A stretch of 6,689 bases of DNA from Defluviitaleaceae bacterium (GTDB taxonomy: Bacteria; Bacillota; Clostridia; Lachnospirales; WQUN01). The stretch covers positions 1 to 6,689 of the forward strand of contig WRHA01000311.1 of the NCBI GenBank assembly GCA_009783395.1. The letters run 5' to 3'. The notes beneath the pieces are model-generated. The model was given only the letters and a program-made list of their open reading frames with translations, was not told the origin of the DNA and did no database searches. Below are positions 5,702 to 6,689 of the stretch, in pieces. The position numbers and the translations under genes were made by a program. How positions within the stretch are numbered: the first letter of the stretch is position 1; every line of letters begins with the position of its first letter.

Positions 5702-6046
5702 ACGGGGAGCAAAGAAGAAGCATTTATCCATGTTACACATCAGGACTATAATAATGATGGTATTCGTTTGCCGGATATGCGCAGATGCGAACGAATTAAG
5801 TGGATTCGAAGCTTCATTGAAAATTGTAAACATGACGGGATGAAGGTTTGGGAGGAGAATATCGGAACACGGGTACGAATTCATATTCTTTTGGAAGATG
5901 AGCGTTTCATGGTTGTAATTGAGCGCAGAGATACATACTTTTTGTTGATCACATCGTTTTATTTTGAACATAGTATGGCGGAGAGTTTATTATGCCCTCT
6001 GTCGACACTGCGAACGTGCGTTCCGTTTTTAGTCCGAAGCACTTGA
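5702..6046 (+). pseudogene. Gene body lacking a start, possible small toxin-like or phage-type nuclease domain
   Basis: An open frame begins after a TAG at 5699-5701 and reads through a protein-like segment: EEAFIHVTHQDYNNDG, then RRCERIKWIRSFIENC, then RIHILLEDERFMVVIERRD and TYFLLITSF, ending at a TGA at 6044-6046. The pattern (Arg-rich WIR...IE helix, Trp, paired strands ending in ERRDTYFLLITSF) reminds me of small phage-related proteins that may share the barnase-EndoU-colicin-RelE nuclease fold; I cannot confirm this. The natural N-terminus seems lost, because the likely start region meets the DUF3800 fragment near 5700 in another frame. In-frame internal starts are TTG 5768 and ATG 5777. 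After about codon 5985 the residues no longer look conserved, so the C-terminus may be replaced too. It could instead be a live short gene from 5768 (92 residues). Confidence 0.45.
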
Positions 6047-6072
6047 CAGCTTGTCACGTATCGTGCTAGGAT
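6043..6072 (+). promoter_or_regulatory. Sigma-70-type promoter with internal dyads
   Basis: A perfect -35 box TTGACA (6043-6048), an 18-base spacer and TAGGAT (6067-6072, 4 of 6 matches to TATAAT). Two dyads lie within it: TGACA-GCT-TGTCA (6044-6056), which covers the -35 box, and CACG-TAT-CGTG (6055-6065) in the spacer. Both are operator-like. Transcription would start near 6079 and meet the hairpin at 6111-6140 after about 30 bases. Confidence 0.5.
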
Positions 6073-6110
6073 TGATTTAGCTCATTTGCCATGTGTAAAA
6101 GGAGTTTCTG

Positions 6111-6140
6111 AAAACGTCTTGTTTCGGCAAGGCGTTTTTT
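6111..6140. terminator. Bidirectional intrinsic terminator
   Basis: CGTCTTG (6115-6121) pairs with CAAGGCG (6128-6134), with one G-T pair and loop TTTCGG. Flanking AAAA (6111-6114) and TTTTTT (6135-6140) extend the stem and give a T-tract on either strand, six T rightward and four leftward. It can end rightward transcripts from the promoter at 6043 and leftward transcripts of the stalk-domain gene. Confidence 0.8.
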
Positions 6141-6150
6141 GCTGTGTTTT

Positions 6151-6173
6151 GGGCGGCACTATTTGTGCCGCCC
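6151..6173. terminator. Second strong hairpin between converging units
   Basis: GGGCGGCAC (6151-6159) and GTGCCGCCC (6165-6173) form a perfect 9-bp GC-rich stem with loop TATTT. The rightward tail (TTGTCACATTTTT) is only partly T-rich and the leftward side has AAAAC, so it is an imperfect terminator by itself. Beside the 6111-6140 hairpin it probably blocks read-through between converging units. Confidence 0.55.
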
Positions 6174-6214
6174 TTGTCACATTTTTCGCATATCATACTT
6201 TTCCTTGGGCGCGG

Positions 6215-6689
6215 CTAATAAATATAAATCGCTTGATTTGCTTCGTCCCAGCGTACGTCCAGGCCGAAAACTTGCGATACGTGGCGGAGCGGCACGAAGG
6301 TGCGGTCGTTTACGATAACGGGCGTTCCCATGTAGTCGCCGTCACTATCGTACAGTGCTGTGCCGATTGTTAAATCTGCGGAGATTGCGTCGCGTTCGAA
6401 TACGACGGTGCGTGTTTCCGAAATCCAATCAATTTCCGCGCCAAGCCCCGTTGCGATTGCGCGAAACGGCACCATTGTGCGGCCTCCGTCGATAAACGGC
6501 GCGGCTTCAAGCATGGTTGTTTCGCCTCGATAAATGAAGGTTGATGCGCCGACTGCGAAGCGCATGATGTGCGCATCGGCGGCGGGAACCGGAGTGGGGG
6601 CAGGGGTTGGTGCGGGTGTTGGCGTTGGGGTTGGCGTGGGAGTTGGTGTGGGTGTTGGCGTGGGAGTTGGCGTTGGCGTTGGCGTTGGC
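6215..6689 (-). CDS. Surface protein with Thr-Pro linker and stalk domain (C-terminal part, runs off right edge)
   Basis: The frame is open from the right edge to a TAG at 6215-6217, about 157 visible codons. The first 33 or so are a Thr-Pro linker with a few Ala, typical of extracellular proteins that join an upstream catalytic or binding domain to a cell-wall or substrate-binding module. Then comes a copper amine oxidase N-terminal-like stalk domain (PF07833) with two repeats: PFIDGGRTMVPFRAIATGLG followed by AEIDW, and PVIVNDRTFVPLRHVSQVFG followed by LDVRW. The protein ends QAIYIY, as these domains often do. The domain has no copper centre; it is thought to be structural or to bind the envelope. 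An internal ATG at 6563-6565 is not the start, because the frame continues unbroken upstream. Signal peptide and main domain lie outside the window. It converges on the two hairpins at 6111-6173. Confidence 0.87.
   Translation of the reverse strand, partial: PTPTPTPTPTPTPTPTPTPTPTPTPAPTPAPTPVPAADAHIMRFAVGASTFIYRGETTMLEAAPFIDGGRTMVPFRAIATGLGAEIDWISETRTVVFERDAISADLTIGTALYDSDGDYMGTPVIVNDRTFVPLRHVSQVFGLDVRWDEANQAIYIY
6602..6689 (-). repeat. Degenerate 6-bp tandem repeat encoding the Thr-Pro linker
   Basis: On the plus strand the stretch is built of TTGGCG, TTGGTG, TGGGAG and GGGTGT-type hexamers, each a Pro-Thr codon pair on the minus strand. The last 20 or so bases at the edge are pure GTTGGC units. 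Variation in the third base keeps most dipeptides as Thr-Pro. The array continues beyond the window and could change length by slippage. Confidence 0.9.

Noticed and set aside
5992..6069. Small frame of 25 codons (MPSVDTANVRSVFSPKHLTA...) with a GGAGAG site upstream
   Set aside because: It runs through the TTGACA promoter and dyads, is not recognised, and may be the tail of a deleted gene; support is too thin for a gene call.
6086..6373. Plus-strand frame of 95 codons
   Set aside because: It crosses two hairpins and the antisense strand of the stalk-domain gene; only a shadow.

Overview
The window looks like chromosomal DNA of a Clostridia-type (Bacillota) bacterium. The evidence is a ytfI-like/ytfJ pair (DUF2953 next to the GerW/YtfJ family), a CmpB-type membrane protein, a TIGR01906/DUF1461 membrane protein, purine-rich Shine-Dalgarno sites, and tight head-to-tail gene packing. 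YtfJ suggests a spore-forming ancestry and CheX suggests chemotaxis. The species cannot be named from this sequence.

Layout. At the left edge, on the minus strand, lie the first 272 codons of a topoisomerase III (topB). A 140-base divergent gap follows. It holds a perfect terminator-like palindrome that points rightward, away from topB. Next is a plus-strand run of five genes: a CmpB-type membrane protein, a DUF1461 membrane protein related to lipoprotein intramolecular transacylase (Lit), a DUF2953 membrane protein, YtfJ and CheX. From DUF1461 to CheX the genes overlap or nearly touch, so they probably form one operon.

After a structured 146-base leader come two ABC transporter genes, a permease and an ATPase of the COG4120/COG1101 type (TrpXYZ-like). 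The solute-binding protein that usually belongs to such systems is not in the window. The leader can be folded in competing ways and is the best candidate here for an uncharacterised regulatory RNA.

From 5622 to 6214 there is no intact, confidently assigned gene. This stretch holds the first 22 codons of a DUF3800 protein joined, out of frame, to the body of a second gene that lacks its own start. After that come a good sigma-70-type promoter with internal dyads and two strong hairpins. The promoter and first hairpin could bound a very short transcript. At the right edge, on the minus strand, is the C-terminal part of a surface protein: a Thr-Pro linker followed by a stalk domain (copper amine oxidase N-terminal-like).

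The genes do not form one obvious pathway. The central operon is membrane and sporulation housekeeping plus a CheY-phosphatase-like protein. The ABC pair is a separately regulated importer, and 5622-6214 looks like a scar of gene gain and loss.
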